A stretch of DNA of 64,000 nucleotides, taken from assembly GCA_025463055.1 (NCBI GenBank), contig JAOAPV010000084.1:1-64000 (forward strand), given 5' to 3'. Each line of letters opens with the position of its first letter. Positions within the stretch are counted from its first letter, which is position 1. Made by a program: the position numbers and the translations under genes. This DNA comes from Candidatus Acidiferrum typicum (GTDB lineage Bacteria; Acidobacteriota; Terriglobia; Acidiferrales; UBA7541). Positions 54,281 through 63,751 of this stretch are shown here, one piece after another. A model generated the notes under the pieces. It was not told where the DNA came from, made no database searches, and saw only the letters and a program-made list of their open reading frames with translations.

Positions 54281-54558
54281 GGACGACCTCCCAGGGGTTT
54301 GACCACACCCCACGGTCGTCAGTGGGTTGCGGTCGCGACCTTTGTGGCGCTGACCTTAAACATCCCGACTCTCCGTGTCCAATCGAATTTTAGAGTGGCT
54401 TGGAAAACAATTCTGCGTAGTCCTTCGCGGAGAGCGGGCAGGTCATACAACTCCCTAATCATCAATGCGATCGGGGGCTTTTCGCGTGTTCGACCAACGC
54501 TCGCCTAATAAATTAATCTACATCTTCGTTTAATATTTCCGACGTGTATGACAGACGA

Positions 54559-54706
54559 GAACTCGTGGGCCTCCCCGGACTAGGTTCCACGCCGGTGGCT
54601 TTTTCCAAGTTAGGAGCGCGGCAGCAACATCGCCCTCTAGTGAAAGGATTCGCCTCGTAGAAGATTTTCGCGGCAATGATCCGGTTCCAGTTGAAGCGAG
54701 ATGTCC
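54559..54706 (-). pseudogene. decayed copy of the sulfatase-TPR 3' coding region
   Basis: Bases 54559-54706 align with 55351-55503, inside the 3' part of the sulfatase-TPR gene, at high identity by eye (approximately 85 percent) with about three single-base deletions. The minus-strand reading is ISLQLEPDHCRENLLRG against VTLQLDPDHYRANLLRG in the intact protein, then the frame is lost. It starts a few bases after the DeoR fragment stop. This is a partial duplication that is decaying. Confidence 0.8.
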
Positions 54707-54709
54707 AAA

Positions 54710-54928
54710 TTAGCTGAGCCTCGGTTCACCAAATTTTCCTATTTCACTTCCAACGGGCAATGCTCCACCATGCGTGCGTTCGAGCATTCCCTGGTGATGC
54801 AGATACTCCAAGTCCTTGCGTATAGTGATAAGCGATGTCCGAAAACGCTTAGACAGATCGCGGACGAGGACTCGATTGTCGTTGCGCAACAATTCCAGAA
54901 TTTCCCGCCGGCGTTCCTCGCTGAGCAT
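54710..54928 (-). pseudogene. DeoR-family regulator, N-terminal fragment
   Basis: A 72-residue frame. MLSEERRREILELLRNDNRV, VRDLSKRFRTSLITIRKDLE and YLHHQGMLERTHGGALPVGS are the winged helix-turn-helix of DeoR-type regulators. The sugar-phosphate-sensing C-terminal domain (about 180 residues) is absent: the frame ends SEIGKFGEPRLS and runs into the decayed sulfatase-TPR copy. It could still bind DNA as a short protein, but the scar next to it argues for truncation. It lies 430 bases before the TonB receptor start. Confidence 0.75.
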
Positions 54929-55254
54929 CTAGGTGTCTCCGGTCGAAAGGTGTCGTTTTGTTTCCTTTTGACTCTCTCAAGCTTTTCATCGAAAGCTTAT
55001 AAAGCCGCTGGCACGAGGCGAGATGTTCGTTTTATCAAAGCGGAATGGCGGTACCGCCGCCTGAATGGACGAGAAAAACATCCCGAGGAATCCTCGGCAA
55101 ACCGAGAAGTTGGTCAGGCCAGGGTTGGTAGAAGGATTTGATAACCAATTCTGTCGACGGCGAAGTGTTCCCTCGCCTCTTATAGGCTTACCGGAAAAGT
55201 GCTTTACCCTCCCACGGCCTAGGACCTCCGGTAAGCCGCGGCTCAAAAACATTC
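54929..55254. other. gap between sulfatase-TPR gene and DeoR fragment
   Basis: A 326-base spacer with no supported gene. It has a perfect 10-bp inverted repeat, GGCTTACCGG at 55185-55194 and CCGGTAAGCC at 55228-55237, with a 33-base spacer, 18 bases after the sulfatase-TPR stop. It could act as a transcript-end stabiliser or regulator site; no T-run follows it. Confidence 0.45.
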
Positions 55255-57198
55255 TTATTTGGGTTGCGCGGAGGGTTTTAGCTGTTCCGCCTCAGCGTGT
55301 TCGCGAGCGGCATTCTCCTGCTGTCCCAGTTTCGCGTACACCTCTGCAAGGAACTGGTGGGCCTCCGCGGACTTAGGTTCCACGCGGGTGGCTTTTTCCA
55401 AGTTAGGGAGCGCGCCAGCAGCATCGCCCTCTAGTGAAAGGATTCGGCCCCGTAACAGGTTCGCACGGTAATGATCCGGGTCGAGTTGAAGCGTCACATC
55501 CAGGATCGCCATCGCCTCGGGGACGCGATCAGTCCGAGCATAAATAGCAGCCAACGAAAAGCGCGCATCCGTCCAGTCCGGACTGTGTTCGACCACGATC
55601 TCTAAATGTGTCGCCGAATTCTTGAGATCCCCCTTCTGATACATGGCGAGCGCAATTTCGTAGTGACCCATCATCGAATCCGGAACCAACTGGATGGCTT
55701 TATCCAGATGCAAAACCGCTTTGTCGTACTCCCGCATTTCCTTGTAAGCGACGCCCAAGAAATACTGCGCGTGCGGAATTTGCGGATCAGCCGCTACTAC
55801 TTGCTCGAGCAGGGGAATTGCCGATAGTACCTTGCCGTCCTCGATTTTCAAATCAGCATCGTGCAAATCGTTAGCCACCTGAATGTGCGTCTTCGGATCG
55901 ACACCGCCGAATCCCGTGTCCGTTCGGGAGGACGCCATATAGCCCATCGCACGCAACTTCTCCACACTTTGTGGATCGAGTGAACCACGCGCCGCCTCCG
56001 GTGCGTTAGCGCTCGCCCGCTTTGAAAAGCTGTCGAGTTCCGCGGCGACGCGTACAGCAGCGAGCTTATTTTTTTCAAACAAGTTGCGCGCTTCACCAGG
56101 ATCTTCAGTCGAGTTATAGAGCTCCGGCTGGGGCGCCTTAACGTACAGAAAGTTTCCGGTCCGCAAAGCCTCCAGCGAACTCCACCCGAAACCGCGATGC
56201 GAATACTCGCTTTCGGAGAAAGATGGGCGGTCCTTTGCGGCCCTCATCCGGACCAGCTGCAAAAGAGATTGTCCTTGCATGGCCGTTGGCGCAGGCGATT
56301 GCATAGCCGCAAGGATGGTCGGGGCGACGTCGACCAGGCTCGCACGCGCGGAAATTTTTTGTCCGGCAAAATTTGCCCGCGGAAGTCTGATGAGCAGCGG
56401 TACGCGAATTGTCGAGTCGTAGAGAAAAACGCCGTGCGTATTCTCGCCATGCTCGCCAAGCGATTCGCCGTGGTCGCTCATGACGGCAATTAAAGCGTCA
56501 TCGTAGAGCCCCGTGCGCCGGAGGCCTGCCAACAGTTTGCCGACCGTATTGTCCACGTATGCGACGCAAGCGTCGTATGGGGCGTTCGCGTAGCGTTCTT
56601 TAAATGGTGACGGAGGATCGTATGGGTCGTGCGCATCCCAGAGATGCACCCAAACGAATACAGGACCATGGTGATTCTTCTCAAGCCATTTCAGCGCGCG
56701 GGTAACCGTATCTTCTCCGCGCCGTTGGATAGAACCGAGACGGCTCTCGCCTTTCTTTCCGCGATGGAATCCGGCGTCATACATATCGAATCCACGCTCG
56801 AACCCAGGCGAGAACCCGTTTTGCGGGTCGAGAATAATGGAACTGACAAATGCGGCTGTGCGGTAGCCGCGTGCGCGCAAAAGTTCCGGCAGGTAAGGAA
56901 TGGATTCTGGCAAGCGGCTTCCGAAATCGCGGACGCCGTGGAAGTGCGGGTAGGTGCCGGAAAGGATGGTGGCGTGGGAGACAGGGGTCAGTGGCGCCTG
57001 TGAGTATGCCCGCTCGAAGATGACACCCTGGCGGGCCAGAGCGTCCAACTGTGGCGTCAGACCCTGCGTCGAGCCGAGAAAACCCATGCGGTCGGCGCGG
57101 ACGGTATCCATCGTGATCAGAATGACGCTGGGTGGATCGGCCGCCGCCGCGAATGACGGCAAAGCAATGAGAACAAAGAGAACCCAGGATCGCCGCAT
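55255..57198 (-). CDS. sulfatase-like (alkaline phosphatase superfamily) protein with TPR repeats
   Basis: A 647-residue secreted paralogue of the protein at 44777. It has a signal peptide (MRRSWVLFVLIALPSFAAA), VILITMDTVRADRMGFLGS, and VSHATILSGTYPHFHGVRDFG where the nucleophile would be; the formylglycine CxPxR motif is missing. AVMSDHGESLGEHGENTHG gives metal ligands. TPR repeats occupy about residues 430-640 (KAIQLVPDSMMGHYEIALAM, LQLDPDHYRANLLRGRIL). Likely a periplasmic hydrolase with a TPR platform for partners; substrate unknown. Part of its 3' coding region is duplicated and decayed at 54559-54706. Confidence 0.9.
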   Translation of the reverse strand: MRRSWVLFVLIALPSFAAAADPPSVILITMDTVRADRMGFLGSTQGLTPQLDALARQGVIFERAYSQAPLTPVSHATILSGTYPHFHGVRDFGSRLPESIPYLPELLRARGYRTAAFVSSIILDPQNGFSPGFERGFDMYDAGFHRGKKGESRLGSIQRRGEDTVTRALKWLEKNHHGPVFVWVHLWDAHDPYDPPSPFKERYANAPYDACVAYVDNTVGKLLAGLRRTGLYDDALIAVMSDHGESLGEHGENTHGVFLYDSTIRVPLLIRLPRANFAGQKISARASLVDVAPTILAAMQSPAPTAMQGQSLLQLVRMRAAKDRPSFSESEYSHRGFGWSSLEALRTGNFLYVKAPQPELYNSTEDPGEARNLFEKNKLAAVRVAAELDSFSKRASANAPEAARGSLDPQSVEKLRAMGYMASSRTDTGFGGVDPKTHIQVANDLHDADLKIEDGKVLSAIPLLEQVVAADPQIPHAQYFLGVAYKEMREYDKAVLHLDKAIQLVPDSMMGHYEIALAMYQKGDLKNSATHLEIVVEHSPDWTDARFSLAAIYARTDRVPEAMAILDVTLQLDPDHYRANLLRGRILSLEGDAAGALPNLEKATRVEPKSAEAHQFLAEVYAKLGQQENAAREHAEAEQLKPSAQPK

Positions 57199-57259
57199 AA
57201 AGGAAAATGGAGCCTGATTTTATCAGACTCCCCGGAAAGCTGCTGGTTGATAGAAGTTG

Positions 57260-60200
57260 TTAGAAAAGGAGCTTCAGCCCAAATTGCATAACGCGCGGTG
57301 AGCCTTGCGCGACGCCGGGGTTGAGACCGTCGGGTGTCGTGCTGATAGTTGCGAAACTGGAGGAGGAGAGCTTCGCGCTGGTTGGAGCCGGATTGAAGTT
57401 CGGATGGTTAAGGACGTTAAACACCTCCCACCGGAACTGCAGATTGAGGCGTTCGTTCAGCTTGGTCATCTTAATTACACTGCCGTCCAGCTGTTTGAAT
57501 CCCGGCCCGCGCAAGCTGTTGCGGCCGCAGGTACCCAACACGCCGCCAACCGGCTGACTAAAGGCGGTGCTTATATTTGTGATAAACGTCGTCTGAGAGT
57601 AGTCATATTGAGGTGGCGCGATGCAATTGGCGCGCAAGACTGCCAAGTCCTGCCCAGAATTGTCTCCCCCCGACTTCCCTGACAGGGCCGTAAACGGCCG
57701 TCCCGTGAGGGCCGTAAAGACTGACCCGATTTCCCAGCCCTGTCCGAAGCGCCCCAAGCTCGAGACTTTCGGAACGGTATAGGTGCCGCCAAGGTTGAAG
57801 TTCAGGCGTACGTCCGTGTCACACGGACCCTGAGTGTCCCTTGGATTATATGGATTCTCCGCCTGGAGCGGCAGGGCACCCTGGCCTCCGCGGTTGGTGG
57901 AGTTGTTGTCAATACAATTGGACCATGTGAAGTTGTACTGAGTGTTGAGACCGTGCCAGTTGCGCTGACGGAAAGACGCCTGAAGCGCGTTGTAGCGCTG
58001 GTATCCGTCGTTGGTGAGCTCCATGATGTAGTTGTACGACGGAACAAAAGTGCCGCCCACGTTGGTCTGGAAAATCGAATCGAACGGCCGGTCGCAATTA
58101 AGGGAGCTAGGGTTTGAAGCGCTTCCGGGAGTGCCGGTTAGCTGCTTAAAAGGTTTCCCGGTGGCTGGATTAATTGCATTGCTCCAGCAACCCAGGGGAC
58201 GATTATTTAAGCTTCGCTCGTAAAGCAGGTTTTGGCCCCTGGTCCCGACGTAAGAAATGGTAATCACGCTATCTTTAAACACTTGCTGCTGAATCGTCGC
58301 GGAGTAGTAGTGAATTCGCGGCGTCAACAGGGGAGAAGCCGTCCCAAATATGTTGAAGGGCGGGTTCCCGGTGGGATTAGCTCCGAACGTCTGGAAAGGG
58401 ACCGTGCTCCCTGGCAACGGCAACGGGCCAATGCACACAAAATCCGCACTCGGGCTGGTCGCCGGATCGTAACAGGTATTCGGGCCCTGAGGCTCCCACA
58501 TGAGTGAAGGATCAAAGGCGCCGTCCGCTGTGATCGAGAAAACCCCCAGATCCGAATTCGTGAACGCGCCGGCGCGCGCTCCGTGAAAAACGTACGGGGC
58601 GCTGATCGCGGAGAAGTTCGCCACGTCGTAGGTCAGGGCGTACCCGAGACGCAAGGCGGTCTTTCCGCTGCCGAAGATGTCCCAAGCCAAACCGGCGCGA
58701 GGACCAAAATCTTTCTTGTCCAAATCGTACAGGCGCGGGAAACTGGGTCCTAGCTTAACAAGGCCTTTGTTGGGGAAAAAATTTGAGCCATTCTTGTCCG
58801 ACTCGCCGAGCGCGCCGTTCAGATCCCACCGCAAGCCATAGCTGACGGTAACGCGCGGGGTCACTTTCCATTCGTCCTGCACGTACAGTCCGACCGAGGG
58901 CTGCCCCAGCTTTCGCGCCGTGTCACCAAAGGAACGAAATACTTCATCGAGCCGGCCAAGGAGAAGTTGATCGATGACCGTTGTCCAGTCGGACTCGAAA
59001 ACTTCAAGATAAGGCCGCGCGCGGTTGCGCAAACTGAATGTAGACGCGTACTGGTAATTGCCACCAATCTTGATCGTATGCGCGCCCTTGAGCCAGCTGA
59101 AATGTTCGGACACGTCGTAGGTTTGTGTAGGCCGCGTGCTCAGCGGGTAGCCCCCAATGCCGCCAATGTAGCCGGTGCTGGCATAGCTGTAGACAGGGGG
59201 CACACCGAAGTCGAGTGGATCGAGTGGGCCGGTATCAACTCCCAGGCTGAGGGGGTTGATCTTGTTATTCACGTCAAGGATTTGCGAGTACCGGGTCCAA
59301 TTGAAGCGCGTGTCGAGAATCTTATTGGGTGCCAGATTGTAGGTCCAGGTCAGGCCGGCCAATTGGACGCGCGTGGGCGCGATGGTATTGAACATGTCCG
59401 TGGGCCCTGCTCCGCTCCGTGGAGGCATGGTGTATCCGGACGCTGGCGCGGACTGGAGACTGTCGGCAAACATGTAGCGGCCAGAGATCTGCATCTTGTC
59501 GTTCATCTTGTGATCGATCTTGACCATGAAGCTGTTCATGGAATCCGTGTTCGGCAAATTAACGACCTGCTGAAACCCGCCTGTGGTCAATGACGGATGC
59601 ACTGGAAAGAAGTTGAACAGAGCCTGGCCAGCCGGATTGATGGGCAGACCAGCGGTATTGACCGTAGGGTCGCTAAAGTTTGCCAAAGCGGCGTTGACAT
59701 CGCCTTGCGTCGGGACATTGATCGTATAGGCCGGCTTGGAGATATTTTTCTGCCCCTCATAGTTGACGAAGAAAAAAGTGCGATCCTTCACCATCGGTCC
59801 ACCGAGTGTCGCGCCATATTGATGATTGTGGAGAGGAATTACCGTCTGCGAAATTGCATTGGTTGCGTCGGTGTAGCTCCAGTGACCGAAGTAATACACT
59901 GATCCGTGGAAATCGTTAGTGCCGCTCTTCAGCGTCACATTGACGGAGGCGCCGCCCTTCACTCCATATTCGGCGGAGGGAAGCTGCTGTACCGTGTACT
60001 CAGCGATAGCGTCATTTGGCAGCACCGAAGCGGAAACGCCCAGAACACCCGGTTGACCGACCACCTCGCTGCCATAAAAGCGGTCATTGTTGTACATGCC
60101 ATCGATCAGGTAATTGTTCGCGGTGCTGCGCTGGCCGCTGATGCTGACGTCTAGGAAACCGCCGCCGGGCGTGCGCTGCACTCCGGGGGTGATGGCGAGG

Positions 60201-60667
60201 ATGGATTTGAAATCGCGGCCGTTAAGGGGCAGATCGACGATGCGCTCTTGGTCTACGTCGTTGTTGATGCCGGGCGAATAGTCCACCAGAGGAGCAACCG
60301 CCTCGACGGTGACGGTTTCGGTGTTCTGACCTACTTCAAGTGGGAAATCGGCCTTCGTCAACTGAGCGACGGTTACGGTGACATCGCGCACCGTGGTCTT
60401 GAACCCTGGCGCAGAAACGGAAACTTTGTAAACGCAGCTAGGCAGATCTGTTAGCCGATACTCGCCAGCGGTGCCGGACTTCGCCGTGCGCGTTAACTTG
60501 GTGTCAGGGCAGACCGCGGTGACGTTCGCGCCCGCAATCGACCCGCCACTCTGATCAGTCACGGTGCCAGAGATATCGCCGGTGACGATCTGCGCGGAGG
60601 CGGACAGCGAAGTGATTAGACAGAGGAATACAACGGTGCCTGAGAATATAGAAAGACGTTTGAGCAT
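57260..60667 (-). CDS. Oar-like TonB-dependent receptor with carboxypeptidase-regulatory domain
   Basis: A 1135-residue outer-membrane protein. The ATG at 60667 has GGGGTGGGG just upstream. Signal peptide VVFLCLITSLSASAQ, then a regulatory-like domain (GTVTDQSGGSIAGANVTAVC, GEYRLTDLPSCVYKV), the plug with VDLPLNGRDFKSILAITPGV, GQRSTANNYLIDGMYNN and SAEYGVKGGASVNVTLKSGT, and a beta-barrel ending MQFGLKLLF. Third receptor of the same type in the window. It follows a good sigma-70-like promoter and lies 61 bases from the sulfatase-TPR gene, so the two are probably one transcript. Confidence 0.93.
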   Translation of the reverse strand: MLKRLSIFSGTVVFLCLITSLSASAQIVTGDISGTVTDQSGGSIAGANVTAVCPDTKLTRTAKSGTAGEYRLTDLPSCVYKVSVSAPGFKTTVRDVTVTVAQLTKADFPLEVGQNTETVTVEAVAPLVDYSPGINNDVDQERIVDLPLNGRDFKSILAITPGVQRTPGGGFLDVSISGQRSTANNYLIDGMYNNDRFYGSEVVGQPGVLGVSASVLPNDAIAEYTVQQLPSAEYGVKGGASVNVTLKSGTNDFHGSVYYFGHWSYTDATNAISQTVIPLHNHQYGATLGGPMVKDRTFFFVNYEGQKNISKPAYTINVPTQGDVNAALANFSDPTVNTAGLPINPAGQALFNFFPVHPSLTTGGFQQVVNLPNTDSMNSFMVKIDHKMNDKMQISGRYMFADSLQSAPASGYTMPPRSGAGPTDMFNTIAPTRVQLAGLTWTYNLAPNKILDTRFNWTRYSQILDVNNKINPLSLGVDTGPLDPLDFGVPPVYSYASTGYIGGIGGYPLSTRPTQTYDVSEHFSWLKGAHTIKIGGNYQYASTFSLRNRARPYLEVFESDWTTVIDQLLLGRLDEVFRSFGDTARKLGQPSVGLYVQDEWKVTPRVTVSYGLRWDLNGALGESDKNGSNFFPNKGLVKLGPSFPRLYDLDKKDFGPRAGLAWDIFGSGKTALRLGYALTYDVANFSAISAPYVFHGARAGAFTNSDLGVFSITADGAFDPSLMWEPQGPNTCYDPATSPSADFVCIGPLPLPGSTVPFQTFGANPTGNPPFNIFGTASPLLTPRIHYYSATIQQQVFKDSVITISYVGTRGQNLLYERSLNNRPLGCWSNAINPATGKPFKQLTGTPGSASNPSSLNCDRPFDSIFQTNVGGTFVPSYNYIMELTNDGYQRYNALQASFRQRNWHGLNTQYNFTWSNCIDNNSTNRGGQGALPLQAENPYNPRDTQGPCDTDVRLNFNLGGTYTVPKVSSLGRFGQGWEIGSVFTALTGRPFTALSGKSGGDNSGQDLAVLRANCIAPPQYDYSQTTFITNISTAFSQPVGGVLGTCGRNSLRGPGFKQLDGSVIKMTKLNERLNLQFRWEVFNVLNHPNFNPAPTSAKLSSSSFATISTTPDGLNPGVAQGSPRVMQFGLKLLF

Positions 60668-60724
60668 TAACCCCACCCCATCGGCAGACTACGATTCCAT
60701 GGAAGGAATCCTTGAGTTGGGTGG

Positions 60725-60752
60725 ATTCTATTCCGGCTTGGGTATTTGTCAA
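60725..60752 (-). promoter_or_regulatory. sigma-70-type promoter of the third TonB receptor
   Basis: On the minus strand TTGACA (60752-60747) and TAGAAT (60730-60725) are separated by 16 bases; the -35 is perfect and the -10 matches 5 of 6. The predicted leader before the receptor ATG at 60667 is about 50 bases, and the Shine-Dalgarno lies in its end. Confidence 0.6.
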
Positions 60753-61341
60753 TAACAATGTCCAACACCATCGGATTGGAAAAGTGGATGTCACATAAGT
60801 GCGAAGGCAGCAACTGAAACGTATAGTGACCCGAGCGGCAAATTCGCGGCAGATCTGAATATCAACGCTCCTCGACTCCACTTCGTGGCCAGGGGGGTAC
60901 CACCCCTATCATCGACAAAAGAGTGCGGAAACTATTGACAACAGAACAGATAGGAGATTGCCGTTGACGAAAAGAGTTCGTAATCGCATGAAACTGCTGG
61001 GCTTGCAGGGATATGATAGGAAGGAAAGAAGTTAAGGGCCTTGCGCGACCTGACATAAGGGAGTGTGTTACAGCGCGGGACTTATGTCAATGGTAAACTC
61101 TCTAATTTGGACCGAGGGGAACGGATTATGGCGAGACCATGATGACCAGGATCGAAAAACGCACGCTGTGGGACAGGGGCCAAAACCAAGTCAGTGTTAC
61201 TACGAACCCGGGTCAACCGTTTGCAGAGAGCGCCGCGTTATGAAAAAGCGCGAACGTTCGGTCTGTTTGCCTCTTTTCGCAGTATTGCTCTAGGATCCTT
61301 GGTCCCCGCCTGGTCAGATTTTCGTCTTTATATGTTTTCCC

Positions 61342-61370
61342 TTGACAATGCACACAGCTGGTAGTTAAGT
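61342..61370 (+). promoter_or_regulatory. sigma-70-type promoter candidate of the secreted propeller gene
   Basis: TTGACA (61342-61347), a 17-base spacer and TTAAGT (61365-61370) lie 170 bases before the ATG at 61541. The -35 is perfect and the -10 is weak. The leader would be about 160 bases and matches no riboswitch that can be recognised by eye. Confidence 0.35.
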
Positions 61371-61540
61371 TTGCCCCACTTCACCATCTTCGTGAATGTC
61401 CCCAGTTGAGGCCCCTGTAATAAAGCCCCAGGAGTAGTGCTTCCCGTGGGCTCCCAGGCTGAAATTCCTAATCGGTCCGGCTTCCGCGTAAGTTTCGCGA
61501 TTGAAGGATCAAGCCCTACCTTAGCAAGGAGTCGATAAAC

Positions 61541-63751
61541 ATGTTTCAACCCATTCGCTATTTTTTGAGTCTCTTCACGTTGTTGCTCCTCGGGATACTA
61601 TTGCTACCGCGCCTGTCCTCCGCGCAGGTGACTTCGCAGGACCCGAATTTTACGCCCTCGGTACTCAAGTCGGGACTTTCCGTGCCCAGCGGGCTTGTCT
61701 TCCGCTCGCCTACTGGCGACCTTGTGTTATCTCAGAATGGTGCGAACCAGGTCTCACTTGTGAGTCTGCCGTCCGGCGCCACTAACGCCTTTGCGACGCA
61801 GGCTTCCGCAGACGAGATTGCCGTTCGATCCAGTGATGGTCTCGTTGCGGTCAAGACGCAGGCAACGGGTCAGACCGCGGGCCCGATCAACTTTTACAGC
61901 TCCAGCGGGACGCTTTTGGGATCGATACCGCAAGGAAATCCCAACGGGTGCATCACTGGATTGGCGTTCGATACCAGCGGCAACTTGTTTGTGGCAGCCG
62001 GTCCGGCTACTGAGGTACCCGGTGGGTGCCAAACAAACGGTTGGGCTCTCTATGAATTTCCGCAACAGACGGGACAGACGCCCTCCACCACATCGTCACA
62101 AAAAGTCTCGTTCAATGCGGGTGATCTTATCGAAGGTTTGGCATTCTCGGCGGCCCCCCTCTCTGAAGGATCTCTGTATGCGATTAGCTCTACCAATGGC
62201 AATGTCTATCAGATCGGTCTGTGCGCGGACTGCTCGACGCTATTCGCGACCCGCTTCGCGCAGGTCTCAAATGGGGATTCGCCGAACCGGAGCATCTCGG
62301 GCATTGCGATTGATCCGCTTTTGGGTGACATCTACATTTCGGAGTTCACTGGAGGAGATGTGGTCAGAGTTCGACCGCCCGACAACACCTCCGAAGCCAT
62401 CCAAACCGCCAGTCTATTCGCCACTGGGTTCAGCAATACCTTCGGGTTAGCTTTCGATACCAACGGCAATCTTTATGTCAACGAGACGAATGCGGGCAAT
62501 CTTTGGAAGTTCACGCGAAACTCTTTCGCAACGCCGCTACAACCGATCTCCAAGGGTCAGACGCTTACATTCACCAATCCCAACAGCGCAATGTCTGACC
62601 AGATCCAAACCATCTTGATTCCTCCCAGTGCGAACCTAAACGGCGCTGCTTTCTTGCAGGCCATTTTCGTCCCAGTCTTAGGGACAACGCTCGATGCCAG
62701 ACTGCTCCCGGGGTCACGGGGTGACACGGAGTTCTTCGGGGGCGGACCTGTCCCTCCAGGATCGACTTGCATCCGCGTCCCGAGCGCAAGCCCCAACCCA
62801 GCAACCCCCACCAACTGCCTCGTCACGGTTCAGAAGTGCTACGACGCGAATCATAAGCCCTTCGACATATGCCCGGTGCGGGAGCCTTTAGGTAACACAG
62901 ATCTGATCCAACTCGGGTCGACGTATAGTAATGGGAGCTTGCCTAAGCCGCCGTTAGCGTTGTTCCTGATAGACTTCGATACGCCCCCGGACAACACGAC
63001 GCTTACGGACATCACCACCAACCCGCTGGACTGTTGTACCGGGACGGGAGGGACGAAGAGCCTTTGCTCGCAGACATTCTTCGCCGCCCCAGGCACCGTA
63101 TCTAGCGATTTCTCCCTGGGTCCCATTTCTCCGATTACGCTCAGCTCAGGGTCTGGTTCCGCAACGGTGCCGGTGAAATCGATTGGCACCTTTAACTCAG
63201 CGGTTACCCTGGGTGTGTCCGACGCACCGCCGGGCGTAACGGCGACGCTCAATCAACCGTCTGTGACTCCGACAGCTGGCAATACAGACCTGACAACAAG
63301 GCTGATGGTCAGTGTCGGGCCATTTGTTTCGGCCTCGACGTTCACGCTGATCGTCACGGGCACAGACATTACTTCGTCGGTGGTCCGTTTGGCCTCCGTA
63401 AACGTAAATGTGTGTCACTACGCATCTATCACGCTTTCGCCTTCTACCGTGGCGGCAGGTGGGAAGATTACAGTCACTGGAACACTGATGTCTTGCACGA
63501 GCACGACGCAGACTATAGCCGTTCAGTTCACATTGACAGGGCCATTCAATTCGGGCGCGTGCGGCACGTCAAAATCTGTGATGTTCACGACTCCGCCGTT
63601 TAAGCTGCCAGCTGGCACGAAGAAGATGGTGTCCTTCCCCTTTTACATTCCGAAGAACACCTGCCCTGGAAGCTACACGATTGCGGCCACGACGTTTGTG
63701 AACGGCACAGCTGTAGATACTTCTGCGGCTACGCTCACAATCACGCATTAG
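61541..63751 (+). CDS. secreted propeller/Ig-like protein of unknown function
   Basis: A 736-residue exported protein with signal peptide YFLSLFTLLLLGILLLPRLSS. Residues about 35-330 look like an SMP-30/NHL-type beta-propeller (LSVPSGLVFRSPTGDLVLSQ, ITGLAFDTSGNLFVAAG, ISGIAIDPLLGDIYISEFTG, FGLAFDTNGNLYVNET). The middle part is cysteine-bearing (PTNCLVTVQKCYDANHKPFD), and residues about 520-735 form Ig-like repeats (ASITLSPSTVAAGGKITVTG). No catalytic motif was seen. Function unknown; a surface or extracellular binding protein is likely. Start preceded by AGCAAGGAG, 9 bases from ATG. Confidence 0.82.
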   Translation: MFQPIRYFLSLFTLLLLGILLLPRLSSAQVTSQDPNFTPSVLKSGLSVPSGLVFRSPTGDLVLSQNGANQVSLVSLPSGATNAFATQASADEIAVRSSDGLVAVKTQATGQTAGPINFYSSSGTLLGSIPQGNPNGCITGLAFDTSGNLFVAAGPATEVPGGCQTNGWALYEFPQQTGQTPSTTSSQKVSFNAGDLIEGLAFSAAPLSEGSLYAISSTNGNVYQIGLCADCSTLFATRFAQVSNGDSPNRSISGIAIDPLLGDIYISEFTGGDVVRVRPPDNTSEAIQTASLFATGFSNTFGLAFDTNGNLYVNETNAGNLWKFTRNSFATPLQPISKGQTLTFTNPNSAMSDQIQTILIPPSANLNGAAFLQAIFVPVLGTTLDARLLPGSRGDTEFFGGGPVPPGSTCIRVPSASPNPATPTNCLVTVQKCYDANHKPFDICPVREPLGNTDLIQLGSTYSNGSLPKPPLALFLIDFDTPPDNTTLTDITTNPLDCCTGTGGTKSLCSQTFFAAPGTVSSDFSLGPISPITLSSGSGSATVPVKSIGTFNSAVTLGVSDAPPGVTATLNQPSVTPTAGNTDLTTRLMVSVGPFVSASTFTLIVTGTDITSSVVRLASVNVNVCHYASITLSPSTVAAGGKITVTGTLMSCTSTTQTIAVQFTLTGPFNSGACGTSKSVMFTTPPFKLPAGTKKMVSFPFYIPKNTCPGSYTIAATTFVNGTAVDTSAATLTITH

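Larger units (their letters stand above)
60668..61540. other. gene-poor stretch upstream of the third TonB receptor and secreted propeller gene
   Basis: An 870-base region with no full gene. It has the divergent promoters described for 60725-60752 and 61342-61370, an imperfect palindrome AGGGGGGTACCACCCCT at 60891-60907, and two small overlapping plus-strand frames at 61139-61294 (34 and 17 codons, ATGA junction), whose second one begins like a signal peptide (MKKRERSVCLPLFAVLL) and stops. Confidence 0.45.

Noticed and set aside
54986-55252. 88-residue frame upstream of the DeoR fragment
   Set aside because: No family match; composition is typical of random GC-rich sequence, and it spans the inverted repeat.
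61328-61549. 73-residue minus-strand frame across the leader of the propeller gene
   Set aside because: It lies antisense to the predicted promoter and leader and has no ribosome-binding site; the resemblance to a real protein is weak.
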